A stretch of DNA of 64,000 nucleotides from Chionis minor (Eukaryota > Chordata > Aves > Charadriiformes > Chionididae), in assembly GCA_013398295.1 (NCBI GenBank), contig VZSF01007904.1, forward strand, positions 99,360 to 163,359, in the 5' to 3' direction. Below, piece after piece: positions 23,090 to 36,400 of the stretch; positions within the stretch are counted from its first letter, which is position 1; each line of letters starts with the position of its first letter. The position numbers and the translations under genes were made by a program. The notes beneath the pieces were generated by a model. It ran no database searches. It was not told the DNA's origin and saw only the letters and a list, made by a program, of their open reading frames with translations.

Positions 23090-25106
23090 TAAACATTGGG
23101 AAAACCTCCTAAGCCAATAGGACTGTTGTCTGAGCTGGTAGGTTTTGTTGTTGAAGACATTCTGAAAAAGCTCAAGTGGAAGAAGGAAGTTTACAGTATG
23201 TGGAAGCAGGGACTGACCACTTGGGAAGATTACAAGAATGCCACCAGAGTATGCAGGGATGAAATGAGGAAAGCTAAGGCCTCCTTGGAATTAAATCTGG
23301 CAAGGGATGTCAAGGTCAACAGGAAGGGTTTCTTCAAGTACATTGGAGGCAAAAGGAGAACTACACAAAATGTGGGCCCACTGTTGAATGAGACAGGTGC
23401 CATGGTGACAGGTGATGCAGAGAAGGCAGAGTTACTGAATATCATCTTTGCTCCAGTCTTTACTGCTCAGGCGAGCCGTCAGGAGACCCAGGCTTTGCAG
23501 GCAACAGAGAAAGTCTGGAGGAAGAAGGACTTTCCCTTGGTTGAGGAGGATCAAGTTAGAGACCAATTAAGTAGACTGGACAACCACAGGTCCATGGGTC
23601 CTGATGGAATGCACCCACAAGTGCTGAGGAAGCTGGCAGAAGTAATTGCTGGTCCACTCTCCATCATCTTTGGAAGGTCCAGGAGAACAGGCGAGAACAG
23701 GTGCCTGAGGACTGCAGGAAAGCCAGTGTCACTCCAGTCTTCAAAAAGAGCAAGAAGGAAGACCCGGGATACTACAGGCCAGTCAGCCTCACCTCCATCC
23801 CTGGAAAGGTGATGGAACAGCTCGTTCTGGGCGTCATCTCCAAGCATCTGGAGGAAAGGAAGGTTATCAGAAGCAGTCAACACGGACTCACCAAGGGCAA
23901 GTCAAGTCTGACTAATCTGATAGCCTTCTACAAAGGCATGACTGGGTGGATAGATGAGGGGAAGGCAGTGGATGTTGTCTACCTTGACTTCAGCAAGGCT
24001 TTAGACAGCTTCTGCCACAGCATCCTCATAGGCAAGCTTAGGAAGTGTGTGTTAGATGAATGGACAGTGGGATGGATTGCAAACTGTCTCAGAAGGTTGT
24101 GATCAGTGGGGCAGAGTCTAGTTGGAGGCCTGCAACAAGTGGTGTTCCCCAGGGGTCAGTGCTGGGTCCAGTCCTCTTCAATGTATTCATCAATGACCTG
24201 GATGAAGGGATAGAGTGCGCCATCAGCAAGTTTGCTGATGACACAAAACTGGGAGGGGTGGCTGACACACCGGAAGGCCGTGCTGCCATTCAGTGTGACC
24301 TGGACAGGCTGGAGAGTTGGGCAGAGAGAAACCATATGAAATTCAACAAGGGCAAGTGTAGGGTCCTACACGTGGGGAGGAATAACCCCACACAGCAGTA
24401 CAGGTTCGGGGCTGACCTGCTGGAAAGCAGCGCTGTGGAAAGGAACCTGGGAGTCCTGGTGGACAACAGGATGACCATGAAGCAGGAACGTGCTCTTGTG
24501 GCCAAGAAGGCCAATGGCATCCTGGGGTGCATCAAGAAGAGCCTGGCAAGCAGGTTGAGGGAGGTCATCCTCCCCTTTACTCTGCCCTAGTGAGGCTGCA
24601 TCTGGAGTAGTGTGTCCAGTTCTGGGCTCCCCAATTGAAGAAGGACAGGGAACTGCTGGAGAGGATATGGTGAAGGGCTAAGAAGATGATTAGGGGTCTG
24701 GAGCATCTTCCTTATGAGGAAAGGCTGAGGGCGTTGGGTCTTCTTAGTCTGGAGAAGACTGAGGGAGGATCTCATCAATGCTTATAAATACCTAAAGGGA
24801 AGGTGCCGGGAGGATGGGATTGTTTTTCAGCGGTGCCCAGTGACAGGACAAGAGGTAAAGGGCACCAACTTGTCTGTGGAAAGTTCCATCTAAACATGAG
24901 GAGGAACTTCTTTCCTTTGAGGGTGGCAGAGCACTGGACCAGGCTGCTCAGAGAGGTGGTGGAGTCTCCAACTCTGGAGACATTCCAAAGCTGCCTGGAT
25001 GCCACCCTGTGCAACCTGCTGTAGGTGAACCTGCTGGTGTGGGGGTTGGACTGGATGAGCTCCAGAGATCCCTTCCAGCCTCTGTGATTTGGTGATTCTG
25101 TGGTGT
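23090..25106 (+). mobile_element. CR1 LINE, 5'-truncated, decayed ORF2 with reverse transcriptase (copy 1)
   Basis: About 2.0 kb of a CR1 retrotransposon. Fragments of ORF2 run in order through the region upstream of the reverse transcriptase (KQGLTTWEDYKNATRVCR, KASLELNLARDVK), then the palm ([87 protein letters not shown]). The catalytic FADD is at 24231-24242, and a C-terminal domain follows. Frame changes near 23680, 24085 and 24575, plus a TAG in the LEYC region near 24608, disable it. The tail is divergent (GGTGATTCTGTGG) compared with copy 2. Bases 23620-24816 are identical to 39538-40734. The endonuclease and 5' region are absent. Confidence 0.95.
23096..24590 (+). pseudogene. CR1 ORF2 remnant (reverse transcriptase), frameshifted
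   Basis: The CR1 ORF2 protein normally combines an apurinic-type endonuclease and a reverse transcriptase that copies element RNA at a nicked target. Here only the RT part survives, in three frames: 23096-about 23680, 23701-24102 and 24060-24590. The second and third pieces are separated by an apparent deletion in the segment after GWIANCL. The third ends at TAG after LPFTLP, where family members read [13 protein letters not shown], so a one-base deletion is likely. It is not functional. Confidence 0.9.
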
Positions 25107-28100
25107 TTGATGCATGGAGTCCTGCTGGCTTGTCTTTGCTGCTTGAGCAGAGAATTCAAGATCTTAGTGATGGGAAGAAGTATTGAGTTTATCCTTGCTA
25201 ATAAGGAAGAATTCACAATCTTTTTCTTTTGTACATGCAATTGTTCTTGGTATCCAGAGGGAATGCACATGGCAGCATGGCATTCCTAGCTGGGGAATCT
25301 GCTGAGTGGTTTTCCTTGGATATTCACAGACGGCAGAGTAGGATGCCAGGGGAATATTAAGGGAAGCTTGAAACCTTGCATCCTGTTTGTCAAAGCACAA
25401 GTTTTGTTGCTCACAAACACGCTTGGACTCCTGAGATCTCTTTCAGATTGAAGTCAGAACTTCAAAGGTGTACAGAGCCATCTCAGAGCATCCCATAATC
25501 GTTCCTAAATGTAAATATTTAAAAAATGAGAAAGAAATGTGCTTTTTTCCTTGCTCTCCATGCCAGCAACAGGAATGGAGTATGGCTTACAGGGAAATGT
25601 ATTTCATAACCCTCCAGGATTTTTTTTTTTTTAATAGAGTCATTCCTGGCAACTACCCAGGTTTTGAAAGACAGGTTTACGAATAAAGTCCACACAAGGC
25701 CCATAGCGATAAGACCATGGTTTTGCTCGTTGGGAAACTTGGCTTGGGAACTAATGGGGGGGGCAGGCACTGTGTGTCAGTTATACACATTTCTTCCTTT
25801 TTTTTTCCCATTAACCGTCACCATTAGCAATTGCATTCAAATAAAAACCCAAACAAATAAGCACATTTAAATGCTGGAGCTTTTTTTGTCCCTTCAGCCA
25901 TGAATAATTACAAAATAATCACCAAAGTCTGGTTTTACTCGGCAAATGTTTCCAGGTTTTGTTTTCTTTTTAAATAATTCTGCGTTCCAGCAATCCAATC
26001 CCCCACGCACCCTCACTTTTATTTTTTTGGAGGCAATTTCAGCTGGTCACATTTACTGATGCCTGGCATAGCACCATCAGAAAGCATGTGAGCTTCTTTA
26101 ATGGATTTCATCTTCACAGCGAATCTTTTCCCTGCCCTTGCTAACAGGCTGAGCATGCAACTTTTCCAAGCATATGTGCCCCCAAACTACACACCATTGC
26201 AAAAGTGGCAACATCTGCTGGCAATGCAAGTTTTCTCCGAGTTAAAATGCAGGCAGGACCTAGCTAAGCCCTGAAAAACAAAAAAATTCCTTTAATTGAG
26301 TTAATTGCATGTGGTTGAAACCACGTTGAAGCTCAGTTGCAAGTTCAGTGTTAGATTTATGTGCTACAGGCTGGCGTGGACAGGGTCTTGGATGCATGCA
26401 GGTCAGTGGTTTGGGTTCACGTGAGTTCAGGAAAAAATCACTTTTTCATTTCAGCTTACCTGACTTCCCTCCCTGCCGTTTCCTCACCACCCAAGTTTTC
26501 CTTTGTGTTTCGATTTCACCCCAAAGAAAAGCCCAGGTCTGCTTAGTTTTATGCTCAAATGGAAACAACTGAATTTCAACGATTTTCACTCAGTACTATA
26601 AAGCACCTTGGGCTGACTGGCTGCACAATGCAGGCCTATGGAGGGCAGGGAAACTTTTCAGTAGAGCAAGCAAGAATATCAAATTCAGGTTCTTATTGCA
26701 GCCACAAGAAAAAAGAATTTTCACCTGATTGCACAGTGCTGCCTTTATATGGAGGCAGGAGCTTTTCTTTCAGTTGCAACCTGCCTTGTGTCAGACCCCA
26801 GGTGTCCAAAATGAAGGTTTCCCTTGTTTGACTATGGGAAAACTCACTGGTGCCCTAACATATCATCATACTGCTTGATTCAGGAAAGGTGGGGCGGTGG
26901 TGGTGGTCTGATGACAAGCTGTGTTATTTCATTGCCGACATTTTTATTGTGCTGTGTTGTGTAATGCTGTGGGAAAAGCTGCTAAGGTGGATTCCTTGGG
27001 AAGGTTTTGTATGGGCCCCCATCAGCGATCTTCTCTAGTAGCATCCCTCGCTTCTCCTTGCCCTGAAGCACTCCCATGCCCCCAGGGAAGCCTGTTGGGA
27101 ATAACATATCGCTTCGCTCGTTTGGTACTTTTTCATTTCATTCATTCATATCTTATTTTCCCATTAACCCTTTTTAAAATGGTTTTAGTGTTTCCCAAAA
27201 GATGTTGTTTGCTAATTTTGTGTGAGAACACATACAGGCAGGAGAAAAAGTGTGTGCATGCTTTTTGTCAGCAATTCAAGTGCTATGATTTTATTCATAT
27301 TTGTTGCTTGTCTTTGATTTTATTGCTGGAGTCTCTCTATATTGTGGCAGACTGCACAGCAACAAGCCACTATTTGAGCCAATGCAGAAGAGAAGTGGCT
27401 CAAGGTTTAGGAGAAAGGAAGGTGGTGAGTTCTGGTGACTGGTGAGAGGGGTGTGTGTTGCGAGTGTTGCACAGCCACTGAGAGCGCTGTCTCCTCAAGG
27501 ATGAAGGAGTGACAGAGTGATGCTATCTTACAAGAACAGGGCTTATTTATGTCCTAAGTAAAGTTATGAGTTGTTTGATTGTTTGATTGAAGTTTAGAGG
27601 TGGTCTGGGAGACTGTTATATTTCTACTGAGCCTTTTTCTACCTACTTGGCCTTGCAAACAGTGGTTTCCTAGAAGACACGTCATGAGGATGAGACAAAA
27701 GATTCAGTTTGTGCACACCCCACCTTTGCAGAGGCAACGAGGCATCCTGAGGAGAGCAATCAACTTTGGAAACACTGCAGGGCTGTTTGGTGGCTGTGCT
27801 TAGTCTTGGCCTCCTAAGTGGATCGGTGCTGTGGGTTGCTGCCCCAGTGAGAACTCCCAAAGAAGCCCTCTGAATGCTTTAGGGTCCTCGTGGGTGAGTT
27901 GGGTGCTGTGGCCCTGGCTGTGTGTCCCCCCACTCTGTGTTTCAGAGAACATGGGACCTGGTTAGTAGGAGCATTTGCAGTTAGCAGGCTGTTTGTCCAG
28001 GAGACAAGCTTGGGCATGGCTTGTAGTCCCTGGGAGAAAGTGGGAGGATGTAGGAAAAAGTCCTGTTCTGCCTTGTGCCATCAGAGACCACATGGATGAT

Positions 28101-31100
28101 GTCCACCTTGCAGACATGCAGAGAGAGCAGAGAGCACTTGCAGGATGCTAAAGAGCATGGTGGTGAGAGCTGGGTTAGCTCGGCTGTCACTTTCACCATC
28201 ACATATATTTTCCCATGCTGCCTTGCACTACAGAGAAGGGCAGAAATACTTCTGTGCTGATGAAATGTGCAGATTCAACTTGAAAAACAAAAGTGTAGAT
28301 GATGGCTGTACATTGCAGCCAAAGGCTTGGAGACATGCTTCATAAATGTCTTTGTTTATACCAGGCTCATGGTCTGCCCAGTGACACAGCCCTGTGCCGC
28401 CCTTTCGTTGCTGCAGGGATGGTTGGACGGAAGAGCACTGGCTTGTCTCATACCAGCCAGGGCCTGGTTCCCTTCTGTGGAAGCCTCTCACGATGCAAAA
28501 CCTGCCCTGCTCCCTTCTACGTGGGTGCAAACCTCAGCCCATGCCTCAGGTCTCAAGCTGAGTCCTTCGCTTTCTTGCAAGGTAAGGTGAGGTCTCCATT
28601 CCTCAACCAGCAGACCTGCACAGTGTTCCAGCAGGGTCTCTGCTCAGTCATTCTTACAGGAGTGGATCCAGAGGTGTCACTGGGAAGTTATTTTATACTG
28701 TACATCTTCTGATTCATCTCTTCTCCCTGGCAGCAAGGAGAAGTGCTTGGCACTCAGTCTTGGGGCTGTACCACAACACACTAATGCCATGCAGTGAGCA
28801 TTGCATTATGTGAAGCAAGGGCCTGAGTGTAGGATGAACTTCATCATTGCATCCTAAACCAAAAGGCAGAGTTAGATAGCCTTAATTTCATCTCAGCCCT
28901 AAGTTTCCTATGTGTATGCAAAGGACTCCTGCCAGGCAGCTGGATAGTGACAAGGAAGGGCTCTGATGGCCATGGGTGACCTGACCCACACAGAGACAGA
29001 AACCAGGCTCAGGTCTGATTTATTTTTTCGTTTAGTTGATGCAATATGATATATGCACATTGGCAACTACGTTCCTCCACAGCATGGCTAGTTGAACTCA
29101 TTCACTCTTTCACATTCTTTGAATCTTGATGATGAGCAACAGGTGTGGATTCTGCAAGGCTGCTGAAGCACTGGCTATAAGCAACCAACCCTATCTCTTT
29201 ATCTTCAGTAGTCTTCTGTATCTCCAATTTGCCTGTGTCTTCACTTACTGGGGGATAGTTGTGGCTGTCAATATATGCAATTTAGTCTCACCCTGCCCAG
29301 CTGTGGATTTCCCCACTGACATCAGTCTTGGTACAGTACACCAAGGGCTTTGATTGTAGTTGACTTGAAATAAGTGTTGTGCTTGCCTTCAGAAACTTCT
29401 CTTTTCCCCCTTCTTCCTTTGTGCAGGTCCTTTCTCTCTCGGAATCAGTTTTCTGGCCAGCTGCAGTGTAATGTTTACTCAGCTGGGTCGCATAACTTCC
29501 TTTTCTGCCTCTCTGCTGCACTGCGTGTTGTCCATACAAGGGCCAGTGGCAATGTCCTCCCTGATCCATCCATATCAGTTTCTGACCAGAGTTATCTGCT
29601 GGCAGACTGGCACTGAAGTCAGGGTTAATGCAGACATCCATGCAAACTTTTTGTCGTGCAACAGAGGGACTGAGCTGCCATTGTCTTGAGGGAGCATCAT
29701 GGGGTTTGATCAACTTTCTGAGCAGATAATGTGGAGCTTGAGCATCAAGTGTAGCAAGGGCCTGCGGGTAGAATCATCACATCGCAAGGCACAGGGAGAG
29801 CAAATTAGACAGCTTTCATTTCACGTAAGCCCGCTGTTTTTCAGGTGTTATTTATTTGCAAACAGTAGAAGATAGTGGATTTTGACATGACACATTTTCT
29901 GTGCCATGTTGAGTTCAGTACAAAAGAAGAAAAGGAAGGAATCTGGAATATTTGTCAAGCTCAGGAAAACCATTTTTTTTTTCCAGATTTTTTTTTTTTT
30001 TTTTGCTTCCCTTGTAGACATGTCCCCTCCTCTTCTTTCCTTGCTTAGGCCTTGGAACTTCTCTCGATTCCTGGGGCTCCAGAGGTGAATCCTTGGCTGG
30101 TCCTAAATGGTGGAGACTTGTTTGAATCAGGAGAGCCCTTCTGCTCTAATGTTGATATGCCACTGCAGCAGGCTTCCAGATCCCTACTTTTCACAGAGAA
30201 ATAAATTAATTTAAGCTTCCTGAGGTTTTGGGGATTTCCCTTTGTCCTATCAGGTACATGGTGTGAGGGACCTTTTGTTTCATGGAAGAGGGAGAGAAAG
30301 CATTTATGGTACAAAACATACACAGGAATGTATGCCAGGATGCTTTCCATACGTTAAAACCCCTGATTCTCCAAGTTTTTAGTTTCCATGGATTTGGAGC
30401 AGTAATATGGCAGTGTTATGAGAAGGTGCTCCTGAAAGAGAGGAAGATTGAATTAAATAGCAATTGGTGTTGAAGCCTTGCAGCCAACATGGGAATGAGT
30501 CCAGTGACTGGAAGGAAAAATATTATTAATAATTATAAGAAGAAGAAGAAGATGGCCAAAATCAGAATCATGTTCTGGAATCCTGCAAAAATAGTACAAA
30601 ACAGATGCCAAACTTAACAAGCGAAGTAAAGATCTTAGGGCAGGGTAATGTGCTAAGGGAAATGAAAATGGTGAGAGGAGTTTCAGATGGCACCTCACTG
30701 AGAGTGACACCATTGCTTCATGAGTTCAGCTTTTTTCTGAACTTGGGAGCATCAGAAGGTAAGTCTGGCCTCCAAGAGTATGTAATGATGTTTGGACTCC
30801 AGCACAACCTGCTTGTTGCATCAGTTTTTGCCGATAAAATAAGCAATAGTGAATGAATGCTGCTGAGACTTAGGCCCATCAGCTCCAAACTGGCCCCTGG
30901 GATGGGGATTTTCACAGTAGCTGGAGAAAAGGTGATGTCTGGACTCTGCTGGCACTCTGAACAGTAGCTTAAATATTGACAACGCCTCCTGATCAAAAAA
31001 CCCACGCAGTCAGAAGCTAATAGGAGAGCTGGCAAGAGACTTCCTCACATCCTGCAGCAGCTGACAAGGGCATAGTATCAGCTGTTTGTCCTGAGATGGC

Positions 31101-32724
31101 AACCCCCAGTCCTGTATGTAAGAGATGACAGATGGGGTGACAAACCTTTCACTCCCCTGGCATGCCTCTCCTCTGTCCTGCTTTTGCTAGCCTGAGATGG
31201 GCTGAGGTGATCTAGTTGCCTTTTTCAGCTGTAGAAAGTATAATGACTCCTAGGACAGTCATTAAATACAGATGAATCAGTAATGTCTGCTTCATAAAAA
31301 ATAAAGGTAGGCTATATTGATTAATGCTAGTGCCCTAGGCGGTTGTGATGCTGAGTTCCTCAGCTCCCATTTTGCTTCCTTCTGATGTATTTTGAGTTTC
31401 TCAGCTGTGCTCTTTGTAATCTCTTGCTCTGGGAGGAAAGGCAGTGCCCTGACCACACACAAACTTCAGGCTGCCCTGGCGAGCCCCCAGGAGCATCCCA
31501 GGCAGTGAGCAACCAGCACTGCTGAGCCCACCAACCAGTCTGAGCACCTGGGGTCAGCGACAGTCAGCTGTCCAAACAGATGCACACGTGTGCCGGGAAT
31601 AGTGGACCCAATAGAACCAGAGAGCTCTTTGGCTCCAGAGGCAGTGTGGTGGCTCTCTGAACCTGCCCTTCTCCTTTGATCTTCGCCCTACCTTCCTCTG
31701 CTGCTCCACTTCACCCCTGGTTTGTTTTCTTCCTCTTCTTTCCCTAGGTGGTTCTGGTCTCTGTTCAAGCACCAATCTCCATCTCGGAAATACTGCCTTG
31801 GGCTTTCAAAGGCATCTGAGAGCATGTCCTTCCTCCAGAATTAACTCAGCTTTCACTGAGAGGGTGTCCTGTTCCCCACCTGAATGCTTCAGCCCACCCC
31901 AGGGGACAGAGCTAGGATGCTAAGCAGTAGGCAAGCACCACCTTTCTTTTATTTCGCATGTTTTTAGCTATATTTTCTCACCTATGTTTTACTCTTCCCT
32001 ACATGACTAACATCTTACTCTAAGGATCCCCCTCCTTTTCTGGGTTACTTCCATTTCCCATCTAAAAAACAGTTCCCCCCCCAAAATAAAACGAGAGTTA
32101 GCTGCTCTTTCTTGCTTTAGTTAGACATGCTGGAAGAGGATACACACTACATATTTATTCATCTCATCTAATACATTTGCTTCCAGTTTAGATCTATGCA
32201 AAATGAGACCCAGGGCAGACATCTGTCTTATTATCCAACAAACAGTAGGTTAAAAAAAATAAACTCCGCTGGCTCTGTGGGAAGGATGTAGATAAATGGC
32301 AGTTGGATGCAAGTGGAATTCCAAAAGCTTTCATCCATGAACCAGGTAATGGGACTCAGTGAGGAGAAAGTCCATCCCATGCCCTTCATCTGCCAGAGCA
32401 GTGGAGGAGTTGGACACCACTTTCTCTGCAAGGTAGCTGTCACCAAGATTTGCACCATAGAGATGCTGAGGCACACTCTGTGAGAGCCAGAGGTCAACTG
32501 CCTTATTAATGAAAGGCAAACTTGCCCATAATCCAAGGGAACTGAACCTCAGGAGGGTTTGTCTGTCAGGGCCTGGAGGACACCAAAGCACCTTAATTAC
32601 CCTGAGCAGTCTCATCAGGGACCCCAACCCATGTACCCTCTGCCTTTGGGCTCATGGGCTCCATTTACCTTCAGGGCAGGGCATCCAGTCCTGCCCTGGG
32701 CTACACATTAAGTATACCCATCTC
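25107..32724. other. Intergenic region, no gene seen
   Basis: About 7.6 kb without a recognisable gene. It contains short homopolymers (poly-T near 25621-25634 and 29988-30004) and a short AAG repeat at 30537-30552. The + strand open frame 26921-27445 (174 codons) has no family similarity that I can name. The stretch 32560-32724 (CTGGAGGACACCAAAGCACC onward) has a repeat-like look and runs straight into the next CR1, so it may belong to it or to another element. Confidence 0.55.
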
Positions 32725-33408
32725 TTGGGGGTACTGGATGAAAAGCTGGACATGAGCTGACAATGTGAGCTCGCAGCCCAGAAGGCCAACCATATCCTGG
32801 TGTGCATCAAAAGAAGTGTGGCCAGCATGTTGAGGGAGGTGATTCTGCCCCTCTACTCTGCTCTGGTGAGTACCTGAGTACTGATGCACCTGGAGTACTG
32901 CATCCAGCTCTGGAGCCCTCAGCACAGGAAAGACATGGACCTGTGGGAGTGGGTCCAGAGGAGGGCCACAAAAATGATCGGAGGGCTGGAGCGCCTCTCC
33001 TGTGAAGAAAGGCTGACAGAGTTGGGGTTGTTAAGCCTGGGGAAGAGAAGGCTCCAGGGAGACCTTATTGCGGCCTTTCAGTACTTAAAAGGGGCTTCTA
33101 AGAAACATAGGTACAAACTTTTCAGCAGGGCCTCTTGCGATAGGATAATGGATAATGGTTTTAAACTGAAAGAGGGAGGATTTAGACTAGATAAAAGGAA
33201 GAAGTTTTTTACGATGAGGGTGGTGAAACACTGGAACAAGTTGCCCAGAGAGGTGATAGATGCCCCATGCCTGGAAATATTCAAAGTCAGGTTGAATGGG
33301 ACTCTGAGCAACCTGATCTAGTTGATTTCTCTGCTCATTGCAGGGGGGTTGGACTAGATGACCTTTAAAGGTCCCTCCCAAACCAAACTATTGTATGATT
33401 CTATGATT
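32725..33408 (+). mobile_element. CR1 LINE fragment encoding ORF2 C-terminus, plus strand
   Basis: This fragment begins in the LGVLDEKLDMS segment and continues through the ORF2 C-terminal blocks [45 protein letters not shown] and FTMRVVKHWNKLPREVIDAP, ending SNLI. The 3' UTR follows with GTTGGACTAGATGACCTTTA and the end TATGATTCTATGATT. A stop after LDMS and a shift near 32880 break the frame, but 32884-33321 is still open for 145 codons. It is 5'-truncated. Confidence 0.92.
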
Positions 33409-36400
33409 GCCTTGCCCTGTCTCACGGATGGTCGTCTCTTGTAGACTTATCTCCAGCCCTGTCCCTTGCTTTGTCTCCTGCTGGTCCTGGCTGGACCCCT
33501 AGCTGGGTCCTGGTGTGGTCCATCCCTTTGCTTTATCTGGAGCTGCTGGTGGACCCTGTTACCAGCACCCTGCTCTGCACCACTGTGTGCAGATGCTGTC
33601 AGAGAGCATGCTGTTGGTGTTGGACCTACCTGCACCACAGTCCCCCTTGGTTCCTGGCTTGTGCTCCCACATGGTGCAGCTCCCTTCTTCCAGCTTGCTG
33701 ACAGTCTGCAGTGGTAGGCAGGAGCTGCTTTAACAGACTCTGCTTGGCTAAAATATGCCTTAATTCCAATGTTGATGGCTCTAAAGTAACTTTAAAAACA
33801 GAAAATAAGACATTTTTAAAACCTCAGCATTGGAAGACATTGACATAATTTCCTTTTTCTCCTCCATGCTATCAGCATAAAACTGCCATATTCCTGAAAT
33901 CTCCCTCCCTTTGATTTGAGAAAATGGCTGCGTCTGTTTGGGAGGCTGATTACCTTCCTTGGGACAACCAAGACCAACACGTTGTCCAAAGCTTCTCTAG
34001 GAACTGGCTGGAAAGGGCAATTTAATATGGAATATGTAATGAGTAGTCAAATTGGTTCCTCTTCATTTCCTTAATTGAACACATGAATTCAACTTTATAA
34101 TGGGAGTACTTCACTCTTCAGTACAGGATTTATGTGTGCTTTGCTCCCCTTCAACGCTGCAAGGAAGGCTGCAGGAGGGCAAGGTGCGTGCATGGGATGG
34201 GGATGGAGGGAGGACAGAAGGACAGCTTAGCACAGGGGTATAAACAGGTTTTGATGCATCGGTAAAGCTGAAAGGTTTCTTACCCTCCTGTATTTTTCTG
34301 TCTTTCGTCCAGCATTTTTGTCTGCTACATATATTCCCATTTACACCATGCCAGAACTATGACAGAAGGAAAGGGCAGGGAAGGGGTGGGAGGAAGGAAA
34401 AAAATCTCAGTAAAGTTTCTGTTCTAGAGAGAAAACAGGACTTTATCAAAATATTAGCAGAGTGCCAGCTGGTGCTGATTAGCATAGCTCTCTCTGGGTG
34501 AGAGTTTTCCATTTACCTTGTGCTGGTTTTCTTTTTCTGGGCTGCACATGGCCTTTCCTGAAGTGCGATGGTTTTGGCCACCAAGATTAATCTGCTTAAC
34601 CAGCTTGGGCATCATTTCTGAGGCCTCAGTCCAATCAAAAGCCTGTTGCTCTGGGGCACCAGGTATCAGTAAGTGCCCCATTACATAGGCTTGCTGGATA
34701 ATGAGAGATGAGGGGTCACGAGAACTAAAAATGTGTTGTGCAGATGCTCATTAACTAAAGAGCATGGCTGGAGTGCCTGTGTCCCAACAGTCAGTTTGCA
34801 AAGGTGGCAGTACTCGACTAGGTTCCACTCCCAAAACACTTGAGGGATCTGGACACAAACGCTCTGCAGCTTTGCAAGAGATGCTGCTGTGTCTTGGACC
34901 CCAGCCTGGTGCTGGACTTTTGCAGAGGGAGGAAAGTATTGCTCGTTCATAAATGCATGTTTTTAGGGATATTATTCCTGAATATAAAGTAGAACCAGCT
35001 TTTAGAAGCAGAGGATAAAGATTTGGCTGGGAACCTCAGAGCTGGAGGACCAATAACTTGGGAATTGCTCTGAAGTGTTTGATCTGTCTCAGGCCAGCAA
35101 ATGCTGAGACAGCGCCTGCTGTTAAATGGAAGTTATTTTCTGCATCCACCAGAGTCCTATAAAACCATTTCCTCTGAGACCTACAGGGACAGCCAGGGCT
35201 GCTTTTTTTTCCCCCCCAACAATATCAATATGTGAGTGCTAAGGGAAGGAGGACGTACTGTATGACAGATTTAGGGATAGCCTTGGGGCTCTATCACCTC
35301 TCTCCAAGTAGCTTTGCCAGAGTGCTGGAATTGCTTCCTATTCATCTGGAGAGAAGACTGGTGTGGTATTTAACAGGCAGAGCTGGTGCTCATGAAGCCT
35401 GAGTCCTACACCTACCTCTGCTGCAGGTTCCTTATGTCAGCCTGACAAGACCAGGGAAAAAGCCGTCTTCCTGGGCTGCAGGGGAAGTAAAATCAGTGCC
35501 TGCATGCATGGGGGATGTCTTAAATAAGCAGAGCCAAAACCCTGCAGGGCAGGACTACCCTTAAAGTGTTTTTAAAATGCCTGGCACAGAGCAGCTTGGT
35601 TCCCAGATCTCCAGATGGAACCTCACTGATGAAAGACCTACACCAAGCCAGGCTTGTGTGCTCCTTTGTAGATATGGTAGATATTCTCCAGGAAAACCTC
35701 TTCCAGAGGCCTCTGGTGGCTTTCTGTTCCTGGTCCTCCAACAAAATGATGCTGTCATCTCTGTAGCTGCACTGCCCTTCACTTTTTATCACCTCATTTT
35801 CTGCTGCTGTGTGATCAGGGGATCAGATCTCATGTAGATAGCGCAGATAGTGCAGATACTCAAGTACTTCTGTAGATGCCTTGAATTTCCAGACATGAGC
35901 TCCTCAAGTCATCCCTCCTTCCTCCTCATGCTTGCTTCTTGGAAACCTTCATCTGCTTTTTGAAGCATACCTGTACGTATTCAGCACCCTTTAAGCCCTC
36001 TAGGGTTTGCTGTGTTGAAGCATATAGAAGGTGCCACCATCTTCCTGCTATTAACCCGGGAGGCTGGTAGCTGGATGGGCAGGGAGTACAGTTGTTTCCT
36101 TTCAACGGAGTGCCTTGGCAATGAGCAGTGGGAAAGGTGACACCTCCACCTGCTAAGTGATGCCTTTCAGCTCATTCCTTCACTTGAGCCAATTATTTTG
36201 TTTGCCCTGGAAGCCCATTTGCAAAGGCTGAAGGAAAGAAAAACAACCTCCTCCCGCCCAGCCCCACCACCTAAGTGCTAAAGCAGACCCTGTGAGGTGA
36301 AACACTGGGAGGTGTAAGTGGGAGAAGACCTGGCAGGAGATCTCATTCTCCGGTTGTGCCTGGGGCCTTTTCCCATTGGAGTCCCTTGAAGGCCAGTGGG

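Noticed and set aside
23230..24568. Minus-strand open frames across the CR1 elements (repeated identically at 40007-40696)
   Set aside because: They are antisense to CR1 ORF2. The same frames recur in both CR1 copies because the DNA is the same.
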